NCBI GenBank assembly: GCA_047975195.1
Contig: JBKEDB010000054.1
Span: 1-64,000 of the forward strand
Direction: 5' to 3'
From: Cumulibacter sp047975195
Lineage (GTDB): Bacteria > Actinomycetota > Actinomycetes > Mycobacteriales > Antricoccaceae
DNA: 64,000 nt
In this document: in pieces, positions 7,476 through 16,341 of the stretch
How positions within the stretch are numbered: position 1 is the first letter of the stretch
Layout: every line of letters begins with the position of its first letter
Position numbers and translations under genes: made by a program
The notes under the pieces: generated by a model
Databases searched by the model: none
The model's input: only the letters and a program-made list of their open reading frames with translations
Told to the model about the DNA's origin: nothing

Positions 7476-8801
7476 CTATTGCGCCAGGGTGATCGGGTTA
7501 ATCACGTCCGCCACGACCAGCAACAGCGAAAACAGGACGAATACGCCTGCAACCACGTACGCGACTGGCATCGCCGCCGCAATGTCGATCGGCCCAGGGG
7601 GCGTCTTGCCTCGAATCCGGTACACCGCATTGCGCAGACCCTCGTACAGCGCTCCTGCGATATGGCCGCCGTCCAGCGGATACAACGGGATCAAGTTAAA
7701 CAGGAACAACATCATGTTTAGGCTCGCCAGCAGCGACAGGAAGTAGGCGATCCGCTCGGTTGCCGGCGACGGCATCGACAGGATCTCGCCGGAGATGCGG
7801 CCGACCCCGACGAGTCCCACCGGGCCTTCCGGGTCGCGCTCGGCGCCGGCAAACGTAGCGTCGATCAGCGCTGGCACCCGCTGCGGCAATTCGATAATGC
7901 GCTCGACGGCCAGGCCAGCGAAATCCCATACGTACCCGGGCACCTCCGTGATGGACAGCGTCGTCATTGGTTGGCTCGGCGCCAGCCCGACATACCCGAC
8001 CTCGACAGTCTCGTTCGGATCCTCGTCCGAGGGCATCTCGTTGGGCATCGGAACGAGAGACAATTGAAGTTGTTCACCGTCACGGTCGACCGTAAATGTC
8101 ATCTGCTCGCCCGGCGACACGCGGATCTCCTCGCGGACGGTCTCCCAGTCCTCAACTGGCGCACCGTTCATCGCCACGATCGTGTCGCCGACCTCGAATC
8201 CAGCCTGTGCCGCCGGGCTGGCAGCGGGGAGCGCACAGGCTGCATCCCCGCTCTCGCACACGACCCCGTCGGCGTCGACCGGCTTCGTGCAGTCGTCGGC
8301 ATTAGTCGTGGAGGGAAGCACACATTCGTTGACCGTTTGCACCGTCAGCGACGGCGCGTGCACGCCAAGCGTCGTGAGGATGATAGTGAACAGCACCAGC
8401 GCAAAAATGAGGTTCTGCAGCGGTCCAGCGAACATCGTGATGGCCCGCTGCCACCACGGTTTTGTGTAGAACGCGCGGGTTTCGTCACCAGGTTTTAGGT
8501 CGGCTTCGGATTGCTCGCGCACCTCGGCGATCAATCCGGAGAACGGCCCTTTGCGGGGTTTACCGGCCGGCTTCGGCGGGATCATGCCGATGATCCGGAT
8601 GTAACCACCGAGCGGAATCCACTTGATCCCGTGTTCCGTCTCGCCGACCTGTCGCGATAACGCTGTTGGCCCGAAGCCCACCATGAACTGACTGACGCGC
8701 ATACCGAAACGCCGCGCTGCGGCGAAATGGCCGAGTTCGTGCCACCAGATCGAGAACAGCAGTCCGATGACGAACAGAAAAATGCCCAGTGCGGTCATCA
8801 T
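7476..8801 (-). CDS. M50 family site-2 zinc metalloprotease (RseP/Rip1-like)
   Basis: A 441-residue membrane protease. HELGH at 21-25 in the first transmembrane helix provides the zinc ligands and catalytic Glu; a conserved GGYIRIIGM follows; a PDZ domain occupies about 190-270; and NLIPLYPLDGGH near the C-terminus gives the third zinc ligand Asp. Homologues cut anti-sigma factors and other membrane proteins within the bilayer (Rip1 in M. tuberculosis, in the same ispG-rip1-dxr order). An unusual detail is four cysteines (160, 171, 182, 189) in the extracytoplasmic segment before the PDZ domain, which could form disulfides. The start overlaps the dxr stop codon. Confidence 0.95.
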   Translation of the reverse strand: MMTALGIFLFVIGLLFSIWWHELGHFAAARRFGMRVSQFMVGFGPTALSRQVGETEHGIKWIPLGGYIRIIGMIPPKPAGKPRKGPFSGLIAEVREQSEADLKPGDETRAFYTKPWWQRAITMFAGPLQNLIFALVLFTIILTTLGVHAPSLTVQTVNECVLPSTTNADDCTKPVDADGVVCESGDAACALPAASPAAQAGFEVGDTIVAMNGAPVEDWETVREEIRVSPGEQMTFTVDRDGEQLQLSLVPMPNEMPSDEDPNETVEVGYVGLAPSQPMTTLSITEVPGYVWDFAGLAVERIIELPQRVPALIDATFAGAERDPEGPVGLVGVGRISGEILSMPSPATERIAYFLSLLASLNMMLFLFNLIPLYPLDGGHIAGALYEGLRNAVYRIRGKTPPGPIDIAAAMPVAYVVAGVFVLFSLLLVVADVINPITLAQ

Positions 8802-10018
8802 GACTGAGCGGCCCCGCTGGTCGGCCAGGCCGCGATGAGGTCGTCGCCGGTGTTGCGGGCCGCGTGCTCAAACTCCAAAATCTGCTCCAGGCTGGTACCG
8901 GGACGTTCCAGGTCGTGGCTCACGCCTAACCGACGCAGGCTCGCCTCGACGATCTCTACGACGTCCAGGAACCCGATACGGCCGTCGATGAATGCAGCCT
9001 GGGCCTGCTCGTTCGCGGCGTTGTACGCCGCCGGTGCCACTCCGCCGATGCCCGCGACCTGTCGCGCCAAGCGCACGGCGGGAAAGGCGTCGTCGTCCAA
9101 CGGCTCGAACACCCAACTGCGGGCTATCGACCAGTCGAAGGATGGCTGAGCGCCGCTCACCCGCTCTGGCCAACCGAGGGCGAGCGCGATCGGCATCCGC
9201 ATATCGGGCGGGGACGCCTGCGCGATGGTCGACCCGTCTGCGTACTCGACCATCGAGTGGACCTCCGAACTCGGGTGCACCACGACGACGATGTCGTCGG
9301 GCGGGACATCGAACAACAAATGCGCCTCGATGAGTTCCAGTCCCTTATTGATCAGGTTCGCGCTATTGAGAGTCACCGACGTCCCCATGGACCACGTTGG
9401 GTGCGCCAGTGCGTCAGCTAGGGTGACGTCGCGCAGGTCCGCACGGTTCCGCCCGCGGAACGGACCACCGCTGGCGGTGAGGATGAATCGTGACACTTCG
9501 TCGCGTCGTCCGGCCCGCAGACACTGGGCCATCGCCGAATGTTCCGAATCGACCGGGACGAGCTGGCCCGGCGCAGCCATCTGCGCAACCCACTCGCCCC
9601 CGGCGATCAGCGACTCCTTGTTCGCCAGGGCCAGCGTCGTGCCGGCCCGCAAGCACGCCACGGTGGCCGCAAGTCCGATGGATCCGTCGACGCCGTTCAG
9701 TACAACGTCGACGGGCAGCGCGGCCAGTTCGGTGGTGGCCGTCGGTCCCGCGAGCACCTTCGGAATCTCTCGTATTCCGCGGCGCGCGGCCTCGGCCCGT
9801 AGATGCAGGATGACGTCCTCGGCTGCGGTGGCACGGGCCACGCCAACGGTGTCGACGTCGAGGTCGAAGGCCTGTTGCGCCAACAGCGCCGCATGGCTGC
9901 CGGCGGCGCTGATCGCCCGCACCGCGAATCTGCGGGCGTTACGGCGTACGACGTCGACGGCCTGGGTACCGATCGAACCGGTTGAACCGAGGATGACGAG
10001 GCTACGCTGGGAGTTCAC
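8798..10018 (-). CDS. dxr: 1-deoxy-D-xylulose 5-phosphate reductoisomerase
   Basis: A 406-residue DXR. It begins MNSQRSLVILGSTGSIGTQA, the NADPH-binding Rossmann loop, and has VDSEHSAMAQCL and TASGGPFRG, the metal-binding and substrate loops of the family. It makes 2-C-methyl-D-erythritol 4-phosphate, the first committed step of the MEP pathway. It is the first gene of the dxr-rip1-ispG-GNAT run, overlapping the protease gene by four bases. Its promoter should lie in the 115-bp spacer shared with the divergent DUF2631 gene. Confidence 0.97.
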   Translation of the reverse strand: MNSQRSLVILGSTGSIGTQAVDVVRRNARRFAVRAISAAGSHAALLAQQAFDLDVDTVGVARATAAEDVILHLRAEAARRGIREIPKVLAGPTATTELAALPVDVVLNGVDGSIGLAATVACLRAGTTLALANKESLIAGGEWVAQMAAPGQLVPVDSEHSAMAQCLRAGRRDEVSRFILTASGGPFRGRNRADLRDVTLADALAHPTWSMGTSVTLNSANLINKGLELIEAHLLFDVPPDDIVVVVHPSSEVHSMVEYADGSTIAQASPPDMRMPIALALGWPERVSGAQPSFDWSIARSWVFEPLDDDAFPAVRLARQVAGIGGVAPAAYNAANEQAQAAFIDGRIGFLDVVEIVEASLRRLGVSHDLERPGTSLEQILEFEHAARNTGDDLIAAWPTSGAAQS

Positions 10019-10133
10019 CGCTCAATTGTCCTTGATCGTCGGCGCGAGCGCTCTGGCACACACCTGCTGTGCGCGAGGTCGGGAGGTAATGGAATGATGA
10101 CGTTCAAGGTACTGCGCATTCCTGGGAGGCACC

Positions 10134-10436
10134 GTGGCAAGCATCCGCAAGGCGGACCACGATTCGATTACGCATGGTTCGGCTCATCCTGCATCGGCAT
10201 CGACGGAGGTCGAACTCGCGGACGACGACCCGCGCATCTGGGGATGGCACCACTCCGGTAATGGCCGCGGACTGCGGATCGGTGGCTTCATCGCCGCCAT
10301 CGTCGTGGCATTGATGGCCATCGGCAACCACGAAGGGAAGGTCGAAGACCTGTGGCTGTGGATAATCGCGGCCCTCATGCTGGCGATCGTGCTGATTAGT
10401 GCCGCCAACCAGCGAAAGTCAACCTGGCGCAAATAG
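10134..10436 (+). CDS. DUF2631 family small membrane protein
   Basis: A 100-residue protein from a GTG at 10134, with GGGAGG a few bases upstream. It has a polar N-terminal half containing DDDPRIWGWHH, a conserved feature of DUF2631, then two hydrophobic segments (IGGFIAAIVVALMAIG and LWLWIIAALMLAIVLIS) separated by a short charged loop, so it probably spans the membrane twice. Function is unknown. It is a stand-alone gene followed by a strong hairpin, and is found near dxr in many actinobacteria. Confidence 0.88.
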   Translation: MASIRKADHDSITHGSAHPASASTEVELADDDPRIWGWHHSGNGRGLRIGGFIAAIVVALMAIGNHEGKVEDLWLWIIAALMLAIVLISAANQRKSTWRK

Positions 10437-10460
10437 CCCTAGTTACAACTGGACCTGATA

Positions 10461-10506
10461 CGACACAGAGTCCGCCTCGCCATCTGGCGAAGCGGACTCT
10501 GTGTCG
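10461..10506. terminator. Strong bidirectional terminator-like hairpin
   Basis: A perfect 15-bp stem: CGACACAGAGTCCGC at 10461-10475 pairs with its complement at 10492-10506, with a smaller inner stem (TCGCC/GGCGA). It lies between the convergent DUF2631 gene (+) and DivIVA-like gene (-), so it can stop transcription from both sides. No long T run follows on either strand. Confidence 0.8.
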
Positions 10507-10550
10507 TGCGCCACGTGCGAATTGGTACGCCGCGTGCGTGCGGTGCCGCG

Positions 10551-11093
10551 CTACTGCGCCCGGCGCGCCAGCGCGATAAGTTCGAGTGCCTCGGCGACGG
10601 CAACCTGCCGATATCCGCCGTGCTCCTCGGTGAAGCTCAGTCCCAGAATCTGCTCCGGGCCTGGCGCCTGCGGCGAGTTCAACGACGCCCGCAGGTTATC
10701 CATCGCGTTGTTGACCTCATTCGTCGCGAATCCCAGTACCGAACGACTGACTCGCGGAAAGCGGTCATCGAAATGTTGTGGCGCCGCCATGTCCTGCACG
10801 GAGCCCTCACGTCCGGGATTGGCGATGTCTTCCTCACGCACGGTCGACTCCAGTTCCTGGATGCGCTTGCGCATGACCTTGAGCCACTCGTCCACGCTCG
10901 GCTCGTCGTACGCCGCAGAACCGCGTGCCTCGTCAAAAAGCGGCATCGCCAGTTCGTGTGAAGACATCCCGTCGGGCGAGCGGTCCCTGTTCACCCGCTC
11001 GAGTACCCGCTCGACAAAGGCGTCGACCGCGGCGCGCTCATATCCCTTGCGCCCGCGCTTTGCCGCGCCGAATTCCGGGTTTGGTACTACCAA
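10551..11093 (-). CDS. DivIVA-domain repeat protein
   Basis: A 180-residue protein with short DivIVA-type motifs: RKGYERAAVDAFVERV near the N-terminus and AYDEPSVDEWLKVMRKRIQEL around residue 62, then a degenerate third near the C-terminus (GGYRQVAVAEALELIAL). These helix-forming repeats occur in actinobacterial proteins linked to polar growth or division, but a specific role is not known. The start is TTG at 11093, supported by GGAGG nine bases upstream; no ATG or GTG lies nearby. The rlmN stop is only one base upstream, so it is cotranscribed with rlmN. Confidence 0.82.
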   Translation of the reverse strand: MVVPNPEFGAAKRGRKGYERAAVDAFVERVLERVNRDRSPDGMSSHELAMPLFDEARGSAAYDEPSVDEWLKVMRKRIQELESTVREEDIANPGREGSVQDMAAPQHFDDRFPRVSRSVLGFATNEVNNAMDNLRASLNSPQAPGPEQILGLSFTEEHGGYRQVAVAEALELIALARRAQ

Positions 11094-11094
11094 A

Positions 11095-12213
11095 TCAGTT
11101 CTCCTCCAAGGCTGCCAGCTGTCCGCAGGCGCCGTCGATTTCCTGCCCGCGGGTGTCGCGGACGGTCGTCGTGACGCCGCCTGCGATTAGGCGACGTACG
11201 AACTCTCGCTCCACCGGCTTCGGGCTGGCATCCCATTCCGAACCAGGCGTCGGGTTGAGCGGAATCAGGTTCACATGCACCCATGGGAAGTCGCCTCGTT
11301 GCCGCAACCGCTTCGCCAGCAGATCAGCGCGCCATGGCTGGTCGTTCACATCCCTGATCAACGCGTACTCGATGGATACTCGCCGACGAGTCTGTTTTGC
11401 GTAAGCCCATGCAGCGTCCAGCACTTCATCGACCTTGAACCGGTTGTTGATCGGCACCAGGGTGTCGCGCAGTTCGTCGTCGGGGGTGTGCAAAGACACG
11501 GCGAGGCGCACATGCATGTTCTCGGCGGTAAGACGCTCGATGCCCGGGACCAAACCGACGGTAGAAACGGTGACGCCTCGCTGGCTGATGCCCAGGCCAC
11601 TAGGCGCCGGGTCGGTGATCCGACGCACCGCGGCGATCACCCGATTGTAGTTGGCCAGCGGCTCGCCCATTCCCATGAACACGATGTTCGACAGGCGCCC
11701 CGGACCGCCGGCCATCGCCCCGTCGCGCATCGTGCGAGCGGCGACCACGACCTGATCGACAATCTCGGCGGTCGACAGGTTGCGGGTGAGACCCTGCTGC
11801 CCGGTCGCGCAGAATGGGCAGGCCATCCCGCATCCGGCTTGACTGGAGATACACAGCGTGGTGCGCTCGGGGTAGCGCATGAGTACGGATTCCACCAGCG
11901 CCCCGTCGAACAGCCGCCACAGCGTCTTGAGCGTCATACCGTCATCGCAGGTCTGCTCGCGCACATGGTTCAGCAGCCTGGGGAACAACTCGTCGGCGAG
12001 CGCGGCGCGATCGGCGGCGCTCAGATCACTCATCTGCGCCGGGTCGTTAACGTATCGACCGAAGTAGTGATTTGAGAGCTGGTTAGCCCGAAATGCAGGC
12101 ACGCCGAGGTCGGCCATCGCAGCGCGGCGGCCAGATAGGTCCAGATCCGCGAGATGCCGAGGTGGCTTCTTCACACCCCGCGGCGGGCTGAAGACGAGCG
12201 GTAGAGCAGTCAT
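11095..12213 (-). CDS. rlmN: Dual-specificity 23S rRNA/tRNA adenine-C2 methyltransferase RlmN
   Basis: A 372-residue radical-SAM enzyme. SQAGCGMACPFC gives the cluster cysteines 128, 132 and 135, and the other two catalytic cysteines can be placed at 121 (TTLCISS) and 363 (DGACGQL). GMGEPLANYNRV and LAVSLHTPDDELR are further RlmN motifs. It methylates C2 of A2503 in 23S rRNA and A37 of some tRNAs. The gene follows the cdsA-frr-pyrH region, as in related genomes, and is directly followed by the DivIVA-like gene. Confidence 0.96.
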   Translation of the reverse strand: MTALPLVFSPPRGVKKPPRHLADLDLSGRRAAMADLGVPAFRANQLSNHYFGRYVNDPAQMSDLSAADRAALADELFPRLLNHVREQTCDDGMTLKTLWRLFDGALVESVLMRYPERTTLCISSQAGCGMACPFCATGQQGLTRNLSTAEIVDQVVVAARTMRDGAMAGGPGRLSNIVFMGMGEPLANYNRVIAAVRRITDPAPSGLGISQRGVTVSTVGLVPGIERLTAENMHVRLAVSLHTPDDELRDTLVPINNRFKVDEVLDAAWAYAKQTRRRVSIEYALIRDVNDQPWRADLLAKRLRQRGDFPWVHVNLIPLNPTPGSEWDASPKPVEREFVRRLIAGGVTTTVRDTRGQEIDGACGQLAALEEN

Positions 12214-12273
12214 AGGCTCTCGATCATCCCACGATTCGGCACGTCGCTATCGGCCCAAGGAGTGTGAGAGGGC

Positions 12274-13299
12274 CTACCGTGCGCCGGGCCACCAATCGCC
12301 GACCTTGCTCACCAGCCACGATGCAAGGGCAGCATTGACGGCCGATGGCTTCTCCTGTGCGATCCAGTGGCCGCTGTCGATGATGCGCTCGGTCAGGTCG
12401 GTACATGCTCCACGCATCGGGTCTGCGAGTCGGCTGTGCACGGTCTGGCAAGTCTGGTCGTAGTGGCCGTGCAAGAACAGCACCGGCATGTCCAAGCTCG
12501 CGGCGCCCTCCTTGGAGTACTCCTGGTTGACATCGTCGTTGACGTACCACGAGTTGGGTCCACGGAAGCCGTTGCGCTCAAGCGCTCCGACGTACCGCTG
12601 CAGATCATCCGCGGACAGCACCGCATCGTCACGCGGGATATCTGGCGCGATCGGTCCGCGGAAGAATCCGCCGTTGCGGCGCGTACTTGCGGTGCCGGCG
12701 GGGCGGCTGATGTGTTCGGGTTTGCCGTGCCGAAAGATGCACTTCACAGTCGCCGTAACGTCCCGCTCGAAATCGCGCTGCGCCTGATCGAACGACTCTT
12801 GGTAGAAGAGGAAGTAGTCCCACTGCCCCACCGGATACTCGTCCTCGGGATATATATCTCGATCAATTAGCCCATACAGGTTAGCCTTCGCGAACCCCCC
12901 TGGCTGGAACGGAACGGACAACGACGCGACCGCCCGAGTGCGCTCGGGATGGTGCGCAGCGATATTCCACACAACCGGCGAGCCCCAGTCGTGACCGATC
13001 CAGACGGCGCGCTGTGCGCCCAAGTGGTCGAGCAATTCGATCATGTCGGCGACGATCTCTCGCTGCGTGTAGTCAGCGGTGTTCGGGTGCACGCTCGAAT
13101 CGCCATAACCGCGCATGTCCGGCGCGACCACATGGAACCCCAGGCCAGCGAATACCGGCAACACGTGCCGCCACGAGTAGGACAGTTCTGGCCAACCATG
13201 GCAGAACACCAGCAACGGACCGTCTTGCGGTCCGGCCTGCAAGTAGGCGGTGGTGTGTCGCGCGGATGAGTAACTGCGTTCGGTGATCGCGAAGTCCAT
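12274..13299 (-). CDS. Epoxide-hydrolase-like alpha/beta hydrolase
   Basis: A 341-residue alpha/beta hydrolase. HGWP at 34-37 is the epoxide-hydrolase oxyanion loop, GHDWG at 102-106 has the nucleophilic Asp104, and SGHWIAQEKP near the end supplies His311. An Asp nucleophile with HGxP separates it from esterases; EphA/EphF-like epoxide hydrolase is likely, haloalkane dehalogenase or fluoroacetate dehalogenase less so. Substrate unknown. The ATG at 13299 removes a seven-residue upstream extension. It is divergent from the SPOUT methyltransferase and stands alone between rlmN and that gene. Confidence 0.85.
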   Translation of the reverse strand: MDFAITERSYSSARHTTAYLQAGPQDGPLLVFCHGWPELSYSWRHVLPVFAGLGFHVVAPDMRGYGDSSVHPNTADYTQREIVADMIELLDHLGAQRAVWIGHDWGSPVVWNIAAHHPERTRAVASLSVPFQPGGFAKANLYGLIDRDIYPEDEYPVGQWDYFLFYQESFDQAQRDFERDVTATVKCIFRHGKPEHISRPAGTASTRRNGGFFRGPIAPDIPRDDAVLSADDLQRYVGALERNGFRGPNSWYVNDDVNQEYSKEGAASLDMPVLFLHGHYDQTCQTVHSRLADPMRGACTDLTERIIDSGHWIAQEKPSAVNAALASWLVSKVGDWWPGAR

Positions 13300-13364
13300 T
13301 CCTGGACTATGACAGAGCACATAGCCGCCGTCATCCCCCTCTCAGTCAGCGGACGACGCAGCGA

Positions 13365-13370
13365 TACTGT
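13365..13370 (+). promoter_or_regulatory. Candidate -10 element for leaderless methyltransferase transcript
   Basis: TACTGT lies six bases before the GTG start at 13377, and no Shine-Dalgarno sequence is present. The spacing matches the actinobacterial leaderless pattern. The -35 region is not recognisable. Confidence 0.4.
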
Positions 13371-13376
13371 CTGTGC

Positions 13377-14030
13377 GTGGACGAGCAACAGTACGACGAG
13401 GGCGCGTCACCGTCGTACGCTCCGCCGGTGGGCGTCGGTCCGCACCCCTTACCGTGGCCCGAGGACGATCGATTGGATCAGCAATTGCTGGCCGATGGCG
13501 ACCGACGCAACGTCATCGATAGATATCGGTACTGGTCCATGGCGGCGATCATCGCCGACCTGGATACCCGCCGAAATAACTTTCACGTGGCGATCGAGAA
13601 CCTGCATCACGATATGAACATCGGCACAATCGTCCGCACCGCAAACGCATTCCTCGCCGCCGAGGTGCATATTGTCGGACGCCGACGTTGGAATCGCCGC
13701 GGCGCGATGGTGACCGACCGATACCAACACGTGCGGTATCACGCCGATCCTGCAGAACTGGCTGACTATGCCGATGATCGCGAACTGGCGCTCATCGGGA
13801 TCGACAACCTTCCTGGCTCATCACCGATCGAGACCGCCACGCTCCCACGCGACTGCGTGCTCGTGTTCGGTCAGGAGAGCGTCGGGCTCAGTGACACGAT
13901 GGCCGGACGCTGCCGGTCGGTTCACTCGATCAGCCAATTCGGTTCGACCCGCTCGATCAACGCCGGTGTCGCAGCCGGAATCGCTATGCACGCATGGATT
14001 CGACAGCACGCATCGCCCGACGGGAATTAA
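13377..14030 (+). CDS. TrmH family (SPOUT) RNA methyltransferase
   Basis: A 217-residue SPOUT-type methyltransferase. The three TrmH motifs are present: NIGTIVRTANAF (motif 1), LVFGQESVGLS (motif 2) and the knot-forming SISQFGSTRSINAGVAAGIAMH (motif 3, quoted in part). The target, tRNA or rRNA, cannot be told from sequence. An N-terminal extension of about 45 charged residues precedes the domain. It starts at GTG 13377 and its end overlaps the cdsA end by four bases in convergent orientation. Confidence 0.9.
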   Translation: MDEQQYDEGASPSYAPPVGVGPHPLPWPEDDRLDQQLLADGDRRNVIDRYRYWSMAAIIADLDTRRNNFHVAIENLHHDMNIGTIVRTANAFLAAEVHIVGRRRWNRRGAMVTDRYQHVRYHADPAELADYADDRELALIGIDNLPGSSPIETATLPRDCVLVFGQESVGLSDTMAGRCRSVHSISQFGSTRSINAGVAAGIAMHAWIRQHASPDGN

Positions 14031-14893
14031 CCGACAAACAGGGTCAACAGCATCCACGCGAGCGGAGCACTGAACAGCAGGCTGTCGAGTCTGTCCATCA
14101 CGCCGCCGTGCCCGGGTAGCACGTTGCTCATGTCCTTGATACCCAGGTCGCGCTTCATCATCGACTCGGCAAGATCGCCCACGGTCGCAATCATTGCGAT
14201 CGCGAGGCCGAACAGGACGCCGTGCCACCACTGCCCGTCGAGGGCGAGCGTGAACATCAGGACGCTGGCGACCGCCGCCGCCAGGAGCGATCCGCCGAAC
14301 CCCTCCCAAGATTTCTTAGGTGAGATCGTCGGCGCCATCGGATGCTTACCGATCAGCACGCCCGCGGTATAGCCACCGGTGTCATTGCATACGACAGCCA
14401 GTGCCCAGGTGATCACCCACACCGCGCCGCTCTCGCGATTCGCCATCATCACCGCGAATCCGGCCAGGAACGGTACGTACAAGATGACTAGGGCGGATGC
14501 CGCGGTCGAGGACACGAATCCCTCGACATCACCGGTCATCCGCCACCCGGTCGCGACCAGGAACGTCAGCAGCGTCGCGACGGCGAGACCGTCAAGGCCG
14601 TAGAACCATGCAGAAGCGCCCATCGCGGCGCCACCGAGCACCAGCGGCCACCACGCAACCAAGAATCCCCGCGAGCGCAGCGCCGTACTGATCTCGTAGC
14701 AGGCAATGCCGACCACGAGAAGCACCAAGGCGCCGAAGGCCGGCCGATACACGAACAGAGTGAGCAGCACGACGGCGCCGATGCCCACACCGACACCGAT
14801 CGCTGCCGGCAGGTCACGGCCTGCTTTCCCCGCCGGCGCTGCTGTGCGATCGCTGTCGGGGCTTGGCCTCCCGGTCGCTGGCTGCTTGCTCAT
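14027..14893 (-). CDS. cdsA: Phosphatidate cytidylyltransferase CdsA
   Basis: A 288-residue membrane enzyme with about seven to eight hydrophobic segments after a 35-residue polar N-terminus. The C-terminal signature is clear: KKSWEGFGGS, then VGDLAESMMKRDLGIKD and PGHGGVMDRLDS. It makes CDP-diacylglycerol, the precursor of cardiolipin, phosphatidylinositol and other phospholipids. It follows frr by 15 bases in the conserved pyrH-frr-cdsA order. Confidence 0.96.
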   Translation of the reverse strand: MSKQPATGRPSPDSDRTAAPAGKAGRDLPAAIGVGVGIGAVVLLTLFVYRPAFGALVLLVVGIACYEISTALRSRGFLVAWWPLVLGGAAMGASAWFYGLDGLAVATLLTFLVATGWRMTGDVEGFVSSTAASALVILYVPFLAGFAVMMANRESGAVWVITWALAVVCNDTGGYTAGVLIGKHPMAPTISPKKSWEGFGGSLLAAAVASVLMFTLALDGQWWHGVLFGLAIAMIATVGDLAESMMKRDLGIKDMSNVLPGHGGVMDRLDSLLFSAPLAWMLLTLFVG

Positions 14894-14908
14894 CGGATAC
14901 TCGTGGCC

Positions 14909-15466
14909 CTAGACCTCGAGCAACTCCGCTTCCTTGCGGGCGACGACCTCATCGACCTGCTCGACATACTTACCGGTCAACGAGTCCAGTTCCTTCTCGG
15001 CGCGATCGACTTCGTCCTCACCGGCATCGCCGTCCTTCTTGATCTTCTCCAGGACATCCTTGGCGGCACGGCGCACGTTGCGGATCGATACCTTCGCGTC
15101 TTCGCCCTTACCGCGCGCGACCTTGCCCATCTCCTTGCGGCGCTCTTGCGTGAGCTGCGGCAGCACGACGCGGATCAACTGGCCGTCGTTGCCAGGGTTG
15201 ACGCCGAGATCAGAGTCGCGGATCGCCTTCTCGATCGCGCCGAGTTGTGAGACGTCATACGGCTTAATGGTGGCCATCCGCGCTTCCGGGATGGTGATGC
15301 TTGCCATCTGGTTCAGCGGCGTAGGCGCACCGTAGTAGTCGATCGTCAGACCTTCGAACATCGCCGGGGTGGCCCGTCCGGTGCGGATCGCGGTCATGTC
15401 CTGCTTGGCGACGTTGACCGCCTTCTCCATTTTTTCCTCGGCTTCGAGGAGCGTCTCGTCAATCAT
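14909..15466 (-). CDS. frr: Ribosome recycling factor
   Basis: A 185-residue RRF, the usual length, beginning MIDETLLEAEEKMEKAV and containing the conserved RTGRATPAMFEGL and IPPLT-type region rendered as VVLPQLTQERRKEM. It splits post-termination ribosomes together with EF-G. It follows pyrH by nine bases, and an AGGAGA sits just before its ATG. Confidence 0.98.
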   Translation of the reverse strand: MIDETLLEAEEKMEKAVNVAKQDMTAIRTGRATPAMFEGLTIDYYGAPTPLNQMASITIPEARMATIKPYDVSQLGAIEKAIRDSDLGVNPGNDGQLIRVVLPQLTQERRKEMGKVARGKGEDAKVSIRNVRRAAKDVLEKIKKDGDAGEDEVDRAEKELDSLTGKYVEQVDEVVARKEAELLEV

Positions 15467-15475
15467 TCTGTTCTC

Positions 15476-16201
15476 CTAACGGTTCACGGGCGCGTTGCTG
15501 ATGATGGTGCCGATGTGTTCGCCGGCGGCAGCGCGACCGATGTTGCCGTCCTCGAGCATGTTGAAGACGACGATCGGCATGTCATTGTCCATGCACAGGC
15601 TAATCGCAGTGCTGTCTGCCACAGCCAAGTGATTGGTGAGGACCTCGTCGTACGTGAGGCGGTCGTACTTGGTCGCACTCGGATCGGTGCGCGGGTCGGC
15701 GTTGTAGACACCGTCTACGCCGTTCTTGGCCATCAGCAGTACATCGCACCCGATTTCCAACGCGCGTTGTGCCGCGACCGTATCGGTAGAGAAGTACGGC
15801 ATCCCGGCACCGGCGCCGAAGATCACCACGCGACCCTTCTCCAGATGACGGATCGCGCGCAGCGGGATGTATGACTCGGCCACCTGCCCCATGGTGATCG
15901 CGGTCTGCACCCGGGTCGCGACGCCTTCCTTCTCCAGGAAGTCCTGCAGCGCAAGGCAGTTGAGCACGGTGCCCAACATTCCCATGTAGTCGGCGCGAGC
16001 GCGATCCATGCCGGCTTGCGACAACTGCGCACCGCGGAAGAAGTTGCCGCCGCCGGTGACCACTGCCACCTGCGTCCCGGATGCGACGACCTCGCGGATT
16101 TGCCCGGCGATGCTCTTGACTACCTCGGTGTCGACGCCGACCGTTCCGCCGCCGAAGGTCTCACCAGAAAGCTTGAGAAGGATTCGTTTGTTGGCACTCA
16201 T
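15476..16201 (-). CDS. pyrH: UMP kinase
   Basis: A 241-residue bacterial UMP kinase (amino-acid kinase fold). It begins NKRILLKLSGETFGGG; GGGNFFRGAQL and the later MAKNGVDGVYNADPR and FNMLEDGNI are family motifs. It phosphorylates UMP to UDP and is hexameric, with GTP activation and UTP inhibition in characterised homologues. It starts the pyrH-frr-cdsA run; a terminator-like hairpin separates it from the upstream tsf gene, so it may have its own promoter in the 140-bp spacer. Confidence 0.98.
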   Translation of the reverse strand: MSANKRILLKLSGETFGGGTVGVDTEVVKSIAGQIREVVASGTQVAVVTGGGNFFRGAQLSQAGMDRARADYMGMLGTVLNCLALQDFLEKEGVATRVQTAITMGQVAESYIPLRAIRHLEKGRVVIFGAGAGMPYFSTDTVAAQRALEIGCDVLLMAKNGVDGVYNADPRTDPSATKYDRLTYDEVLTNHLAVADSTAISLCMDNDMPIVVFNMLEDGNIGRAAAGEHIGTIISNAPVNR

Positions 16202-16279
16202 CAGAATTGTCGCTCCTGAGCGATCGCGTGTCGGGCTACGGGCAGGACCGTACCGCGGCAGGGCGGTGATCCGATCCAG

Positions 16280-16321
16280 AAAAAGGGGCCGCCACGCCGG
16301 ATCACGGCAGTGACGGCCCCC
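16280..16321 (-). terminator. Rho-independent terminator after tsf
   Basis: On the minus strand GGGGCCGTCA at 16320-16311 pairs with TGGCGGCCCC at 16294-16285 and is followed directly by TTTTT (16284-16280). This is a classical intrinsic terminator placed just after the tsf stop, so it ends the rpsB-tsf transcript before pyrH. Confidence 0.85.
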
Positions 16322-16341
16322 TCTCGGTGTCGAACTGGCTT

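Noticed and set aside
10094..10261. A 55-codon ORF starting with ATGATGACG after GGGAGG and overlapping the DUF2631 gene in another frame
   Set aside because: Its product looks like an out-of-frame reading of DUF2631. A second ribosome site directly before GTG 10134 serves the real gene.
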